From Odiellus spinosus (taxonomy: Eukaryota; Arthropoda; Arachnida; Opiliones; Phalangiidae), in the NCBI GenBank assembly GCA_963920705.1, contig OY987234.1:8041907-8105906 (forward strand): DNA of 64,000 nt. Reading direction: 5' to 3'. Of this stretch, positions 35,040 through 46,659 are shown in pieces. Position 1 is the first letter of the stretch. Each line of letters opens with the position of its first letter. A program made the translations under genes and the position numbers. The notes under the pieces were generated by a model. It was not told the origin of the DNA. It was given only the letters and a program-made list of their open reading frames with translations, and searched no databases.

Positions 35040-36550
35040 ACTATACCAAAGCGAAATAAATGTAAAACTAAAAAATTAAGGATCAAAATACCTTAAATTA
35101 TTTCCATTAGACTAAATTATTGGATACATTCAATGTATTTAAACAAATTTTGAATTCGTATGACGAAATCTACTAATTACTGGATAATTACATTCCATTT
35201 CAGTTCTCGCGAGAAAAAGGTTAAATATTTTTGTAATGACACATTGCGAGATTCGTAGAATACATACCCGAATTCAATGACTATAGCTTTGATCTAAAAT
35301 TATTAGCAGAATTTCTTAATCATTAAACTCCAAAAATAATTCTATTAAAACCGTTTAATTTCCCTTTAAAAAACAACATAACTTTAGTATAATATCGAGT
35401 CTAGGGAATAAAAATAATCCATAGAATTTAATTAGACTGATGGTGTTTTCGTCGACAATATAAACGTTGTTGTTTTTTATTTGAGGGCGCTTGACGGACA
35501 TGCATAAATTAAAGCTTTTACAGAAATTAGAATTTTGTCTCATATCGCTCTCTTATCGTTTATGCAAATTTATTATTATTATTCTTATTTTTATTATTAT
35601 TCTTATGTTGTAAGGCGATTGGCCGGCGCCGTACTAAGTGTTATTTTTAAATGGTCACGCGCGTATATAACCGGGCGTCTAACATCTAAATTAAGCCCCC
35701 CTAGGCTAGTGTTTTAATTATATTTAATTATAGAGTATAAATTAATATATTTATATCTATTTTATTAGTCTGGTATATATAAATATGTACTGTATAATTA
35801 TCTCAAAATAAACGATGTTGGGGGGACTAGAATTAGGGTGACCCATCACTGACCCCTCTCGTGCAATTTGGGCAATAAGGCCCCATTTATAGCATACACA
35901 CAGACCTGGGGGTGAGCGGGGAGGGGGGCTAAAAACTAAATAAGTTATTATTTCCGCCAGCGCGTTAAATGCACCACCATCAAAAAAATACAAAATATAA
36001 TGGCTTCATTTGTAATCCAATATATATGTTCACCCAAATAAACCGAATTCTGGGAGTTAAACAAACAAATTTTGAATTGTAAACATGTTCAAAAGAAGAT
36101 GTACTATTTTTCCCTATAGGCTTTTAGTTCATGCGTATTCATCCGCCATGTAGTTTTTAGTGTTAAATATTCAAGGTGTATTTAGTGAGTGACCCGTTCT
36201 ACGTGTATCGAATTTTGTATTCAAAAAGAGTGATTTTTTGCCTTTATACTCTATTCATTTTGATAAGGTGAACAAAATTTGTGTCCCGCGCCACCAAAAT
36301 GTCCGGCCCAATGTTTTAAAAGCAAGCTGCTAAGGGGTTTTAACCCCCTCTCTTTAAATAGGTATTCAAAAGGCGTCAAGATGGGAATTAATGTCCGGCC
36401 CGGTTTGATAAAGTTTTAACCCCCCATTTCCCCCCTAGACTTTGGGGTTCGCTCTTGCAGTTTTAAAGGGAGGATAAAACATGATTATCAAATTTGTTTT
36501 CAACTAAGGACAAGGGCGAATTAATGTTGGAAAATACCCCACCCCTCCCT
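35040..36550. other. No gene seen
   Basis: AT-rich DNA with a TTA/TTC-rich simple tract at about 35569-35606. The small open frames (35355-35543, 35535-35717, 35757-35993) show no recognisable domain. Confidence 0.5.
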
Positions 36551-36689
36551 AATACCCTTTTCAAACGAGGCTTAACTATAGCCGGTTTAATCAAATTTAA
36601 CCGAGGTTTATTGAATTGAGATGGTGGTGTAAACCTCAGTTAAATCTGATTAAACCACGGCTAATTACGCCTCGGCTCAAGAGGGTATT
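36551..36689. repeat. Hairpin-forming inverted repeat, 139 bp
   Basis: Two arms of about 60 bp: AATACCCTTTTCAAACGAGG with GGTTTAATCAAATTTAACCG on the left, and the imperfect complement TTAAATCTGATTAAACC then CCTCGGCTCAAGAGGGTATT on the right. The loop is short, about 19 bp. It resembles a small foldback element. Confidence 0.8.
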
Positions 36690-36720
36690 ACGATTTTGAT
36701 GAAATTTTGCAAGATGATTT

Positions 36721-36888
36721 ATATACCAAGGTAAGAACACGTGCAAAGTTTTAGTCAATTTTAACTTGTCGTTTGGGAGATATCAGTTAAAGGTGTCCAT
36801 ATCCCATTGCAAAATATATGGGAGATATAATTGGATTTATTTCTTCCAAATTGTCTAAAACTTTGCACGGGTTCTTACCTTGGTATAT
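36721..36888. repeat. Hairpin-forming inverted repeat, 168 bp
   Basis: Arms of about 40 bp: ATATACCAAGGTAAGAACAC at the left and the complement GGGTTCTTACCTTGGTATAT at the right, continuing inward as GTGCAAAGTTTTAG and CTAAAACTTTGCAC. It lies 31 bp after the 139-bp hairpin and directly abuts repeat K. The GGTAAGAAC in the arm looks like a splice donor but is explained by the repeat. Confidence 0.85.
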
Positions 36889-37055
36889 GGAGTCAGCAAG
36901 GGAGACATTGATACGCCAGAGGTTTCTATCTCTCATATATCTGTGTCATCCCTCTCAGTGAGGGAGTTTTAGTATTCACCCTTATAAGCGCTCCCCCAGT
37001 AAGGGGGTTCCATGACGTCAGGCTTTCTTTTCCCCTATGGCTCTTTGTTGTCTCC
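36889..37055 (+). repeat. Dispersed repeat K, copy 2
   Basis: About 167 bp, matching 18091-18248 along its length. The stem after GTCATCC differs in sequence from copy 1 (CCCTCTCAGTGAGGG here) yet still folds, while CCCCCAGTAAGGGGGTTCC is identical. It begins exactly where the preceding hairpin ends. Confidence 0.65.
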
Positions 37056-37059
37056 CTAT

Positions 37060-38490
37060 ATAGATCGTCTGTGTAAAATATCTTCAAAATCGTTGGGGAG
37101 GAGGAGAGATTTTGTTAATGTTAATCCTCCCTTGTCCTTAAACGAGTAAGCGCAGTCTCGTTCGAAATTAACAAATTATATTATACGTTCCACTATCTCT
37201 TCAATTCTAGCCTCGGATATGTGTGTATGGTGTGTGTGTTTTCTTTTTTACGCTTATCCGACTAATTTCTTTTCCTAGTAATTAAAGCTCCGCCTGACGG
37301 GCGCCGTTTCTATAAGCCCCTCCCCCACACAATCCCCCCACCCCTCTATCTCCCTCGAAAATAACAAGGCGATTATATAAATAATCCAAACAAAATCACG
37401 CTCGCCCTCTAGCCTTTATTACCCTGAACCCGCCCGAAAAATTACACCCTTTTTATTTTCAACTCAAAGTTAATACCGTATCTCGATTCTACAACACTAC
37501 CTAAACGCCTTCCCTTTAAAATTAAACATACCCAGCCTTTATCCGTGGTTCATACTCAACTTGAAAATTCAAATCTATCGTTAAAATCAGTTTTAATTTA
37601 CAACGGGTATGAGTCTAGTTCCCCTTTTATTTCTATACGATGAAATAAAATGGAATCTAGCTTAAACATGCGTTGAAAATTAAACCTGGACTGCGATAAA
37701 TAGATGGTTTCAACGCGCGATCTCGTGTTTTTACCGCGCGTGGAATTAAATTAAACTTAAATTTTGCACGAGTTTTTTATAGCGTTAAATTCTATCGAGA
37801 TTGTAAACAAAATGGCCCAAAATTTGCGCGTGGAAAGGATATTAAAATGACGTCACGCGCAACCTTACGATTGAAATATGGTATAAAGATGAAAGGGGTA
37901 GTGTAGCTTTTAACTTATTGAATTCTGTTCGTGATACGTGTGTCAGCTAACTCTTTATGTATGTAAAAAGAGGATAACAGGGTGATGGTAGGAAGGGGGT
38001 TTGTTAATTAATTAGCCAAACAACGCTAATCCCTACATTCGTTAAGGGATGGGTTTGGACCCACCCCCTGATCCCTTTCCTCGATCTTTATCCCCCCACC
38101 CCATACTACGGTATGAAAAAAGCTAGCTTGCTATACACCCATATTTTTTTAATTCAAAGCTCGTTTGAGCTATATAGAGAAAAATCGTGCATCACGCTCG
38201 CCTCTTAAACGCCTCGAATCACTTTTTACCCCTCCTTCCCGCTTCACTCTGTGATTTTTTTTAAACCTGTATTATGCCCTATTATACGTCACGCGCGCCC
38301 GTTTTTATATTTATATCGATTCAACCGCTATTTTCATAAAATATCGCATCTAGAGGTTCATTATCTCTTTTTGAATATGACCCGAAGTCCAGTATATACT
38401 CCGAAGTTAAAGAATTTGGAATCATTTCTTTTATTATCCAATTTATACAAATATAAATTTTTCACGCGTTAAAGAGGAATTTTTAATGAT
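37060..38490. other. No gene seen
   Basis: Mixed DNA with C/T-rich patches and a short GT-rich run near 37219-37240. ATGACGTCACGCGCAACCT at about 37847 contains a palindromic CRE and matches 4971-4989 except one base. Nothing coding is recognisable. Confidence 0.45.
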
Positions 38491-38491
38491 T

Positions 38492-38630
38492 CTGGTGTAT
38501 AGTAAAACATTGAGGAAATGTTTATTAATTTTACAAAAAAAACGGAAAGTTTCTGATTTTGGCGTAGAATTAAATTGAAAACCTCCAGACCAATCAAAAG
38601 ACGCTCCTTGTACCTTTGGCTTAGTAAAAA
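38492..38630 (+). repeat. Dispersed repeat M, copy 3
   Basis: The longest copy: TGTATAGTAAAACATTGAGG, TTTTACAAAAAAA, TTTCTGATTTTG, GAATTAAATTGAAAACC, CAAAAGACGCTCCTTGTACC. Order and spacing follow the other copies. The 84-codon minus-strand open frame at 38469-38723 spans the repeat but is not kept in the other copies. Confidence 0.55.
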
Positions 38631-39009
38631 TCCCCGCGACACGTGCTGAAGCATACTATAAATGGCGTTCGTTCGTGGAAATCTTATAAATTGTTCTTTC
38701 AAATTGAAAATGTTGTTTTGCACTTTACATAAATATTTTACTTAAGCAATAATGATTTTTATTTTACTTTTAAGTAAATAATTATTATCAGTTATTAAAA
38801 GTGCCTAGGAAATTTATTATATTTGGAAATAATTCCCCCCTCTTCTGATTGGTGATTTTCACCAAAGGCTCGAGATTCTTAATTGTACTCAACTCGAAAA
38901 AAATTCATCATCGCGAGACAATCATCAGAAAAAAAAATTAATTTGAACAACGGCGCGATCTATCAAACCCGCAAATCAAAGACTCGAATACGCAAAATGT
39001 CCCAGTCTG

Positions 39010-39250
39010 AACGGGCCACTGTTCAATGTTATTTAAAATGACAAGTGCTTTATGACAATGAAAGGTGTCATTGATGAAACCTAAATTTTCACGTACGTCG
39101 TCTGCTTAAATTCTTGTGCCTCAGCGCGGTGAGCCAAGCTTCAAATCTACCCTCGTATTCCTACGTTGATTTAATTATCCACTTTAGAGTCCTAGTCCAC
39201 CATTCATTATTATTTGAAATGGCAAGAGCTTCATGACATCATACTTATAT
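39010..39250. repeat. Spaced direct repeat of about 42 bp
   Basis: CCACTGTTCAATGTTATTT with AAAATGACAAGTGC and TTTATGACA (about 39017-39057) recurs as CCACCATTCATTATTATTTG with AAATGGCAAGAGC and TTCATGACA (about 39198-39240). The CGTCGTCTGCTTA motif lies between them at about 39097. Origin is unknown. Confidence 0.45.
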
Positions 39251-39826
39251 TAAATTAAGTTCTACTTATGGTTAAAAGTTCAATACTAATCTTGAAAGGT
39301 CTCTAAATTATTATCAAAAACTACAATTTTCCATTGGGATTTCAAGTTCAATTAGAGATTGTTACCGCATAACGCAAATAAAATATACAATGAAATTTGT
39401 GTTTGATTCGGTTTGTGGAGGGGGGAGGTACACTCAGGCGTAGAATCTATAATACTAATACTTTGATTCTAGGTTCATGAGTTAGTTGTATGTGTTTGCA
39501 CCCTAGTGCTCATACAGCACCGTCGTTTTTTGGGTGTGGTTCGTTTTACGCCTTATTCTACTCTTTCCCCCTAGTATACACACTCAATTTTACACCACCC
39601 CTTCGTCTTCCCTCTCGTCTTGCGTAGTCCTCCTCCTATTTTTTGGGTCTCTCGATTACACCCCCTCCCACATTATATAACTTCTTCTTTGTGTGTGTAT
39701 GTATGTGTGTCAATTGTTAGAAAATGAAAGCCAAAATATGATAACTTGAAAGAAAATCATACTAAAATCCATTGGGTTTTCCTTTTCATTGCCCAATAAT
39801 TTAATCTGGCGACATAAGCCAGTGGC

Positions 39827-40120
39827 TTAAAGGGAGAATGCAACCTAACAACAAGTGATTTTTATATCGATTCATTTTGTTTAAATAGGCCTAATCCACC
39901 AATAATAAAAATTACAGACAAATATTTAACTAGAAATAAATTTAAAACTTACCATCAAAATAGGCTTAGCTGGATTCATACAGATCCTGAATATAAGAGC
40001 CATCGATCAATGTCATTGGTCAATAGTTCTTATATGGGGAGTTCAGGTGATCTCCATGAATCCAGCTAAGCCTATTTTAACGATAAGGAATAGATAAAAA
40101 ATCACTTGTGGTTAGGTTAA
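39827..40120 (+). mobile_element. Foldback element, family Q (copy 1)
   Basis: The left end is TTAAAGGGAGAATGCAACC followed by CAACAAGTGATTTTTATATC. Inner arms ATAGGCTTAGCTGGATTCAT and ATGAATCCAGCTAAGCCTAT are exact reverse complements, and the centre has an ATCAATGTCATTGGTCAA motif. The right arm ends at AATCACTTGTGGTTAGG and lacks the GCATTCTCCC terminus, so the copy is slightly worn at the right. Confidence 0.85.
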
Positions 40121-40905
40121 GTTATGAAAAGAGAGTTGCTACGATTTTGCTCTTGGTTTCAATATATTTTGTGGCTTCTCTATACCCCTATATAGTTCGA
40201 AAGGCACGCTCCAAGACTCGGAAAACGAGGCTTAGCATATTTTTCTGTTCTAGTATATAGCTTTGACGTAATGGTCTATTAAACCTAGGGCCGCCGCGAC
40301 AATATTGGTAAATGGATATCGTGATTTCTTTCGATGTCTCCTCCCCCTTTTGACCCCCTAATATATCAATGAACTAATTGTTTTTCTCTCCACGCGCGCC
40401 GCTAAAAATGCGCCGTGCCATTTTAACCAAATGTTCTGATCTATTTTCGGAATATGTTGTCAAATTACCTTTATTGGGCTTTTTAATAATTCAGTGAATC
40501 GCTAGCGATCTAACGGTTTTGGTGGAATTATATTTTCCCCTTACGATTTTAGTATTGTTTCAAATTTAAAGGGGGAATGAACTGATTTTGTTTTATAGAT
40601 TCTTTAGGCTTTAATCAGTATAGCCGAGTTCACATTAGTAATTAAGCCCCCTCCCATTCGTACACTATTTTAAATAAAATTCAGTATTTTTTCTTGGATC
40701 ACTAAACCGCAGTTTGGTTACTGCATGAGCTAATTTTGCAATAAATTTAAATCATTGATAATATTTAAAAAGGTTATCTTAAATGACTGATTAAATATTC
40801 CTGATTTAATTTCACTTTAATTACCAAGGTAGAAATGATTAAAATTCCCATAGATTCTTTGGCAAAAAAGAATGTAATTATTTGCTTCAAAATCAATTTT
40901 TAACA
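40120..40905. other. No gene seen
   Basis: Mixed DNA with no recognisable feature. Confidence 0.5.
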
Positions 40906-41280
40906 ATGGAAGTAGGCTTAACAGGGATCCATGGAGAATTTGAAATCTCCCCTTTAAACAATCTTCGACCAATCACGCGAGATGCGCGCTTTATTTCGAC
41001 AGCAAAACGTTTCAAATTCGGCCTAAATGGCGAGTAAAGCTGACGACCAAAACGAGGAAGGAAATGCGTGTAAATCCGTACATGGATTAGATTTGATTTC
41101 TGGCCACCAGAAGGAAGCTGCAAACTTTTCACCTGATCGACCAATTAATACTTAACTACAATTTTGAGTTTCAATATATTTGATAATCTTGACCTTTGAC
41201 ACGCGCTTCCATTCATGACCAGAGACTATTAAACGGTGAGATATTAAACTCTCCGTGGATCGATGTTAAGCCTACTTTTC
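40906..41280. mobile_element. Diverged foldback element related to family Q
   Basis: AAGTAGGCTTAACAGGGATCC at the left and GGATCGATGTTAAGCCTACTT at the right are imperfect inverted repeats, continuing inward with ATGGAGA/TCTCCGTGG and GAAATCTC/GAGATATT. The arm resembles family Q (AATAGGCTTAGCTGGATTCA) in position and order but the ends are not preserved. The minus-strand open frame at 40893-41144 lies inside and is unrecognised. Confidence 0.55.
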
Positions 41281-42120
41281 TTGATTTCTAGCTTAATATT
41301 TGTTCGTAAATGTAAAGCGAATAAGACTTTTTTATCGATAAAGAATCGCGTTGCATTAATTCTCTATAGATAAAATTTAATAAGACCTTTCAAGATTATT
41401 TACGTTAGTATTAAAATGTTGCGAAAAAAAAGATAATACGACTAAATAACAATTATAAAACGTAACATCTCTGGACATTTAAGGCGAATATTTCCTGATA
41501 AACATTTACCTTTAACTTAATCTTATCAAAATCAAGAGAGTCCTTTGTTACTCGTTAGTTCGGTGTTGTTACTATTACGTGACTCCTAAACAATTGTTCT
41601 TTTGATTTGTAAAACAAAAAATTGCCAAGATAAGTTGATTATTTATAATCACTAAATTTAATTTATTATGTCTTTTATCCAAAAATGGGTGGAAAAAAAT
41701 GCTGATTAAAACTTTTACCGCGTGATTAAGTATAAGTTACGCTCAGTAAAGAGACTGATATAAATAAATTCCATTTAGAAAATAACATTTCTTATTTAGA
41801 TTTGAATTCCAATACCACCATTTTCTTATCAAAAATTTCTCAACCCCACACGCGTAAAGGCTTAGAAGTAAAAAATGACCCACTTAAAAAAAAAATGAAA
41901 GAGCATGATACCACCTCTAAGAGAATGAGGGCATGCACCATCGTGATTGAACGAGTATATTCTGAAAGGGGCCATCCCCTTTCGCCGTACACAAGGGCCT
42001 GATCTTCCATCTCGTAAGGAAAATGATACATGACGAATATCAAATAGGACCCCCATTTTCCCCCCTAAATATCGGACAGGACAGGTAGGCATATCCATAT
42101 TACTAGTTGCCAAAAATTCC
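41280..42120. other. No gene seen
   Basis: AT-rich DNA. A perfect short hairpin GAAAGGGGCCATCCCCTTTC is at 41966-41985. Overlapping open frames on both strands at 41802-42182 have no known domain and are probably chance. Confidence 0.45.
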
Positions 42121-42165
42121 ACTCTCTCTCTCTCACTCTCTTTCTTTGGTAAAGTACGACGCTCG

Positions 42166-42178
42166 CCGCTAGGGGGCG
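42166..42178 (+). promoter_or_regulatory. CTCF-like motif
   Basis: CCGCTAGGGGGCG matches the animal CTCF core (CCASYAGRKGGC) at all but one position. It lies just after a CT-rich tract. This is one of two strong matches in the window (the other is at 10342). Single motifs have a high false-positive rate. Confidence 0.25.
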
Positions 42179-42644
42179 TCACTTTACGCCAAAAGTATAA
42201 ATTTTCTAACTTTGCAGCTCGACTATAACCCGGTTATATATAGCATCGACATTGTGTAAGAGCGCGCTCGGTTATGGACGGTCGGATAGACAAATAAAAA
42301 TGACCCCCTCCACCAATTCGAAAGGGGACCCTTCTATCCCTCATCTCCGCGGACAAAAAAGGGGGAGGGGTCGACTCGGGGTTAGAATTATGCGAGACGC
42401 GTTGCGGACTGAGTTTGCCAGATTGCGGACCACTAGCCTGTTATGGAGCCCGGTTTAACCTTAGCTTGCAATTCCAACGAACTTAAACCTGGACTCTCTT
42501 TCTCTACCTTGATTTAAGACGGGTTTTCACGTTAGAGCCATTAGCGTGGGAATTTCGAATATAGTTTCTATTAGGTAGGTAAAGAAATAGTTTAGTTTTG
42601 AGAAATCGAACAGAGCAGACGTAAAGGCTTCTTACAAATATGGA

Positions 42645-42860
42645 TTACCTGGAAATATCAGAGAATTTGAATTTTGCAAAAAACATCCGGGAAACACTTC
42701 ACATAAGGGACATTTATGAAAGTGAGGTACTTGATCATAAACTCAATGGTGCTTAGTTGGTACTAGTAACAACCTTAACGAGCTGAATTGGCAGAATCAG
42801 GGTTTTTCAAAATCATTTGGTGCACCTGGAAATATCAAGAAAAATTCACCCATAAAATCT
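42645..42860 (+). repeat. Diverged dispersed repeat P, copy 2
   Basis: Matches 13525-13690: TACTTGATCATAAAC, CTTAGTTGGTAC, AACCTTAACGAGCTG, TGGTGCACCTGGAAATATC. A short upstream block (CTGGAAATATCAGAGAATTT) matches 13017. Similarity is moderate. Confidence 0.45.
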
Positions 42861-42964
42861 AGAAAAATTTGGGAAGTTGGTTTTCTAAATTTTGTATGAA
42901 TCTTAGTGTAGTTACGTGACTTGATTTTTTTTGGAGTACATATCTTACGCCAATTGAAGGCTCG

Positions 42965-43022
42965 TAACAACATAACAAGGTAGTCTGCTTATTCTCTATC
43001 CATAGCAGACGCTATGTTGTTA
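42965..43022. repeat. Short inverted repeat with GTCTGCTTA core
   Basis: AACAACATAACAAGGTAGTC with TGCTTA on the left pairs imperfectly with AGCAGACGCTATGTTGTT on the right. The TCTGCTTA core resembles the dispersed CGTCGTCTGCTTA motif seen elsewhere. Confidence 0.55.
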
Positions 43023-43024
43023 GT

Positions 43025-44364
43025 TCCTCATTTTACCCGCATTGTTTGGGCCGTTGGAGGACGTTTATCAACACCTGCCAGATTTAAATTATTTATCTTT
43101 GTCTATTATGAAACTGCATCCATTGTTAATAGTAATTCTATTTTAAACCGTGAAAATTCATCTTAAGATAAATGCTCCCCCATTAGTTTCGTTTCTTTCC
43201 CATTGTATTTTCCGACTGAAATTTGAACCTAGGCATTCCATATAGGTAAAGTAGGGTTAGACAGTGAAGGGTGGAGAGAGAGAAGCAAATAGTTACAACG
43301 TGATGCGGCTAGTTAATATCTCTTACATAGCACTCGTATCAATTTGAAACACCAACGAGAACGAAGGTAGAGCTCCCTCTTCATCCTTAGAAGAATTAAT
43401 AATAATAGAAATATGATGATAAGATTCTAGTTTACAGAAATCTCAATGTGATGATATGAATAAATATATCCTTTATAGTGTTCTATAATAATTTAGTAAA
43501 GAAAAAATCCATAGAAAGGGGGTTAGGGGGCAATTCCTCCGAAATGGGAGGGTCCGTATAACGCCCCGAGAACAAGGCTTCCTAAATCTACGCAAGTATT
43601 CCTAGCAGTCTGAACACGCTTTTAATTTCAATTTCGTGTTCGCGACTTTGATGGAAAAACTTTAGCTTTCGTGTTTTTTTTCCTATCGAAGTTTTTTCTC
43701 TTTTTTTTTACACTTTGATTTAATAGCGGTTAGAATGGTTAAGCGGAAGGATATACGTATACTAACTATACCATAAAAAAGTAGTGTTTACTATAAAAGC
43801 AGCTCGACATGTTGTGGGACGACACCAACACGATTTTTCTGATTTAATACTCGCGAAACGTTTTGAAAAAAAATATATATATTATCTATATAATATTAAT
43901 TACAATTTTTTTATATTTTGTTTTATGTCTATGGTATCTATTATAGGTAATGGTTATTAGTGTTAATTAATTGCTTCGTTAATTAGTCATGTTTCGTGTA
44001 ATTCGCGTGACACGATAAATCGTTCAATTTGATACATTTTCAACTTATTTAATTGTACCCGTAAATTTCTCCTGTATAAGTGTTCGAACCGTCTGGCTTC
44101 GTCGTGTTGCGGAGTAACTGATGTTTAGGGGTAAAAATAAAAATTATCAGTATTTAATTATTATTACAGTTTGGATTAAATTAGTGAAGTAAAAATTATA
44201 CTAATTTTTATAGTTTTCACTAATTTAGTGTCAATTGTAAAAATATTTTAATCAATATAGTTTTAAGTTTTAAATATTATCTATAAAAAATTAATTATAT
44301 ATTTAAAATTTTAATTATCTTATTTTATTTAATCATTATTACAATTTTAAATTAACATATAAAT
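43025..44364. other. No gene seen
   Basis: AT-rich DNA; 44140-44360 is almost entirely A and T. No recognisable coding or RNA feature. Confidence 0.5.
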
Positions 44365-44449
44365 TTAAAGTAAGGCTGTCACTTTTTTCGAATTATTATG
44401 TATTATATTTTTAATTTGATCATTTCATGACGTCATCAAAGCACTTTAA
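44365..44449 (-). mobile_element. Family A, short deletion derivative
   Basis: Starts TTAAAGTAAGGCTGTCACTT, continues with TTCGAATTATTATG as in the right end of family A read in reverse, and ends GCACTTTAA. At 85 bp it would be an almost end-only copy. Confidence 0.6.
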
Positions 44450-44467
44450 ATAATGTAGCTTCACATA

Positions 44468-44563
44468 AGCTGCGTTCATACTATGCCTTGTAATCGATTT
44501 GAAACTATAAAATCAAACCGATATTCAAATCGCCAGGAATCGTATGAAGAGTTACCTTTATAA
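44468..44563 (+). mobile_element. Family I/J fragment
   Basis: AGCTGCGTTCATACTATGCC, then AATCGATTTGAAAC, AAATCAAACCGATATTCAAA and CCAGGAATCGT. It matches the left part of copy I at 13130 and lies about 10 bp before a full element in reverse orientation. Confidence 0.7.
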
Positions 44564-44574
44564 ATAAATATAAA

Positions 44575-44966
44575 AGCTGCATTCATACTAGGCCTTGGAA
44601 TCGATTTAAACCGTTTCAAAACGTTTTGTCAAGAGTCGTGTGAACAGGAAACCGTCTTTTTTTTCGAATCGATTTGATACGATTTCTCGAAACTACTTCG
44701 GGAACCAGTTTCATACCGATTTGGTTTCAACAACCGAAGGATAAAGCTACGATAAATCGATTTATAAAGAACGCGTGACGCTTAAAACGATTCCTGGCGA
44801 TATAAATATCAGTTTCATACCGATTTGGTTTCAACAACCGTAGGATGAAGCTACGATAAATCGATTTATAAAGAACGCGTGACGCTTAAAACGATTCCTG
44901 GCGATATAAATATCTGTTTGATTTTCCCGTTTCAACTCGATTAAAAAATGCTAGTGTGACGGTAGC
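44575..44966 (-). mobile_element. Inverted-repeat element, family I/J (copy J)
   Basis: 392 bp. The left end AGCTGCATTCATACTAGGCC and right end CTAGTGTGACGGTAGC are imperfect inverted repeats matching copy I in reverse. It is longer than copy I because a 104-bp interior unit is duplicated in tandem (44707-44810 and 44811-44914), differing at only two positions that I can see. There is no coding frame. Confidence 0.8.
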
Positions 44967-44969
44967 AAA

Positions 44970-45464
44970 ATAAATATTTTTTCATTCGTGATGATATTTT
45001 TTTAACCTCTTTTTCAAGTCGTTAGAACCGTAAGATCAAAATAAAACTATTGTTCCGAGTGGTTTAAATTTAGAATCTGAGTCAGGAACAGATTACGCTC
45101 CGGGAGCTACGGTGCTATTTTCTCGCTTCTTCACTTCGTCTCGGGATTTGTCAAAAAATGTTGGGCGCGCCCTATACTTCCGATATATCGCTGGCTCCCT
45201 GAAAAATATTTACCGAGATTTTTTTTTCCAACACGCTGCCGCGAGGGATTGAATAAAAGCAAACTGATGGCACCTGTTTGGTCGCGAACGAACGCCAAGG
45301 CTTGTCCCTATTTATGGAAGAAGGTTTTATCTAGATCAGGGACTTCTCTCCCACCCTCTCACCCCCTTGAATCTGTCTTTTCTCCGCCCACTCTAAGCCG
45401 TCAATCGAATCCTCTTTTCCGGTGATGGCACGTCAAACAACATATTATATATATACAATATTAT
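44970..45464. other. No gene seen
   Basis: Mixed, partly CpG-containing DNA (about 45150-45300). No exon or promoter combination that I can support. Confidence 0.45.
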
Positions 45465-45924
45465 TTAAAGTGAGGCTGTCGCGGATTTTTCATGAACTTC
45501 AGGTTGAGATTGAGTAGCATTTATGGAAAGATCGTTAAAAAACGATTCAAAATATATATTCATATGTTATAGAACAAAAATTGCCGCGACAGTAAAATTT
45601 ATTTTATATTTAAAATAAAAATATCCCGCAATACTACGTCATCACTATGGTCTTGGCTATTGTAGAGTACACGGGCGTTCTAACGCCACGGATAAGGTGA
45701 AAGTACTTAATCCAGAATGAAAATTATCGTTAATTACGTTCCAGGAATAAACTACCTCATATATTAAAAAAATATATATATATATTTTTGATATTTTCAT
45801 TTTAAAGTTTCTTAAGAAACGCGTCAACTCAGAGGAATAAAATTCTGAATATTTTGTTTTAATAGGATCATAAAACTACATAATCCTTAGGCATTCGAAA
45901 TAGAGGGTGATAGCCTTACTTTAA
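45465..45924 (+). mobile_element. Family A, copy B
   Basis: 460 bp. Ends are TTAAAGTGAGGCTGTCGCGG and GTGATAGCCTTACTTTAA. Interior blocks are shared with copy A: GAGTAGCATTTATGGAAAG, CGTTAAAAAACGATTCAAAA, ACTACGTCATCACTATGGTC, AACTCAGAGGAATAAAATTC. An A29 tract begins 36 bp beyond the right end. Confidence 0.85.
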
Positions 45925-45960
45925 TTGTGGGAGCCTCAAAATCAGGATTGTCTAGAATTC

Positions 45961-45989
<29 letters not shown>
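45961..45989. repeat. Poly-A tract, 29 nt
   Basis: Uninterrupted A29, located outside the right end of family A copy B. The sequence to its left is not a recognisable retroposon. Confidence 0.97.
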
Positions 45990-45991
<2 letters not shown>

Positions 45992-46446
45992 GTTAACAGG
46001 TTTTTACTGCTCAAAATAAATTTTTAGTTTGAGCATAATTAGTGAAAATTAACAGATACTGGAAAGCTAAAACAGATATTGGTAAACTGGATAAAATTAT
46101 ATTAATAAAAATCGAATGAAAGATATTTCACTTAAATAAATTATTATTTCTAAAAATAATTAAACTGTTTTAAACGAGGGATTTATCTTAGTGGTTAAAA
46201 CCGATCAGGCTGGTTCTTGCCAAACATGGTTAAAATTCACCAAATTTTTTACGTTAATTTACATCTAAACCTTTCTCCATTTGCCTTCTAATAATATTTT
46301 TTATTAAAAAACGAAATGTAAGAAAAATTGTGGCAACCCAAAGAGCGATTTAAAACAATTCACCCGCCTCAATAATCTAATAAACAATGAACTGGGCTTC
46401 TTTCATGGATAAATCCGCAACATATAAGGACCTGCGACCAATTACA

Positions 46447-46656
46447 TTGATCATGGAGATCCTGCATTCCCCATACAAGAGCCATCGATCAATGTCATTA
46501 GTCGGGGAGTTCATGAATCCAGCTAAGCCTATTTTTCGGATAAGTTTTAAATTTATTTCTAGTTTAATATTTGTTTGTAAACTTTTTACTGTTAGGCCTA
46601 TTTAAACTATAAGGAATCGATAAAAAAATGACTTGTAGGTTGCATTCTCCCTTTAA
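46447..46656 (+). mobile_element. Family Q, left-truncated copy
   Basis: Centre and right arm are present: CATGGAGATCCTG, GAGCCATCGATCAATGTCAT, ATGAATCCAGCTAAGCCTAT, then ACTTGTAGGTTGCATTCTCC and CTTTAA. The left arm is absent or replaced. The open frame at 46387-46605 overlaps it by chance. Confidence 0.8.
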
Positions 46657-46659
46657 ATA

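Noticed and set aside
36721-36735. Splice donor AAGGTAAGAAC
   Set aside because: It is part of a hairpin arm repeated in inverted form at 36875, so the repeat explains it better.
41802-42182. Open frames on both strands
   Set aside because: Mutually overlapping, partly encoded by CT-rich and A-rich tracts; no recognisable protein.
44040-44120. tRNA-like GTTCGAACC T-loop motif
   Set aside because: No pairing acceptor stem, anticodon arm or D-loop can be drawn around it on either strand.
45925-45989. Poly-A tail of a LINE or SINE retroposon
   Set aside because: The A29 run has no recognisable retroposon body or target-site duplication; the adjacent element is the inverted-repeat family A.
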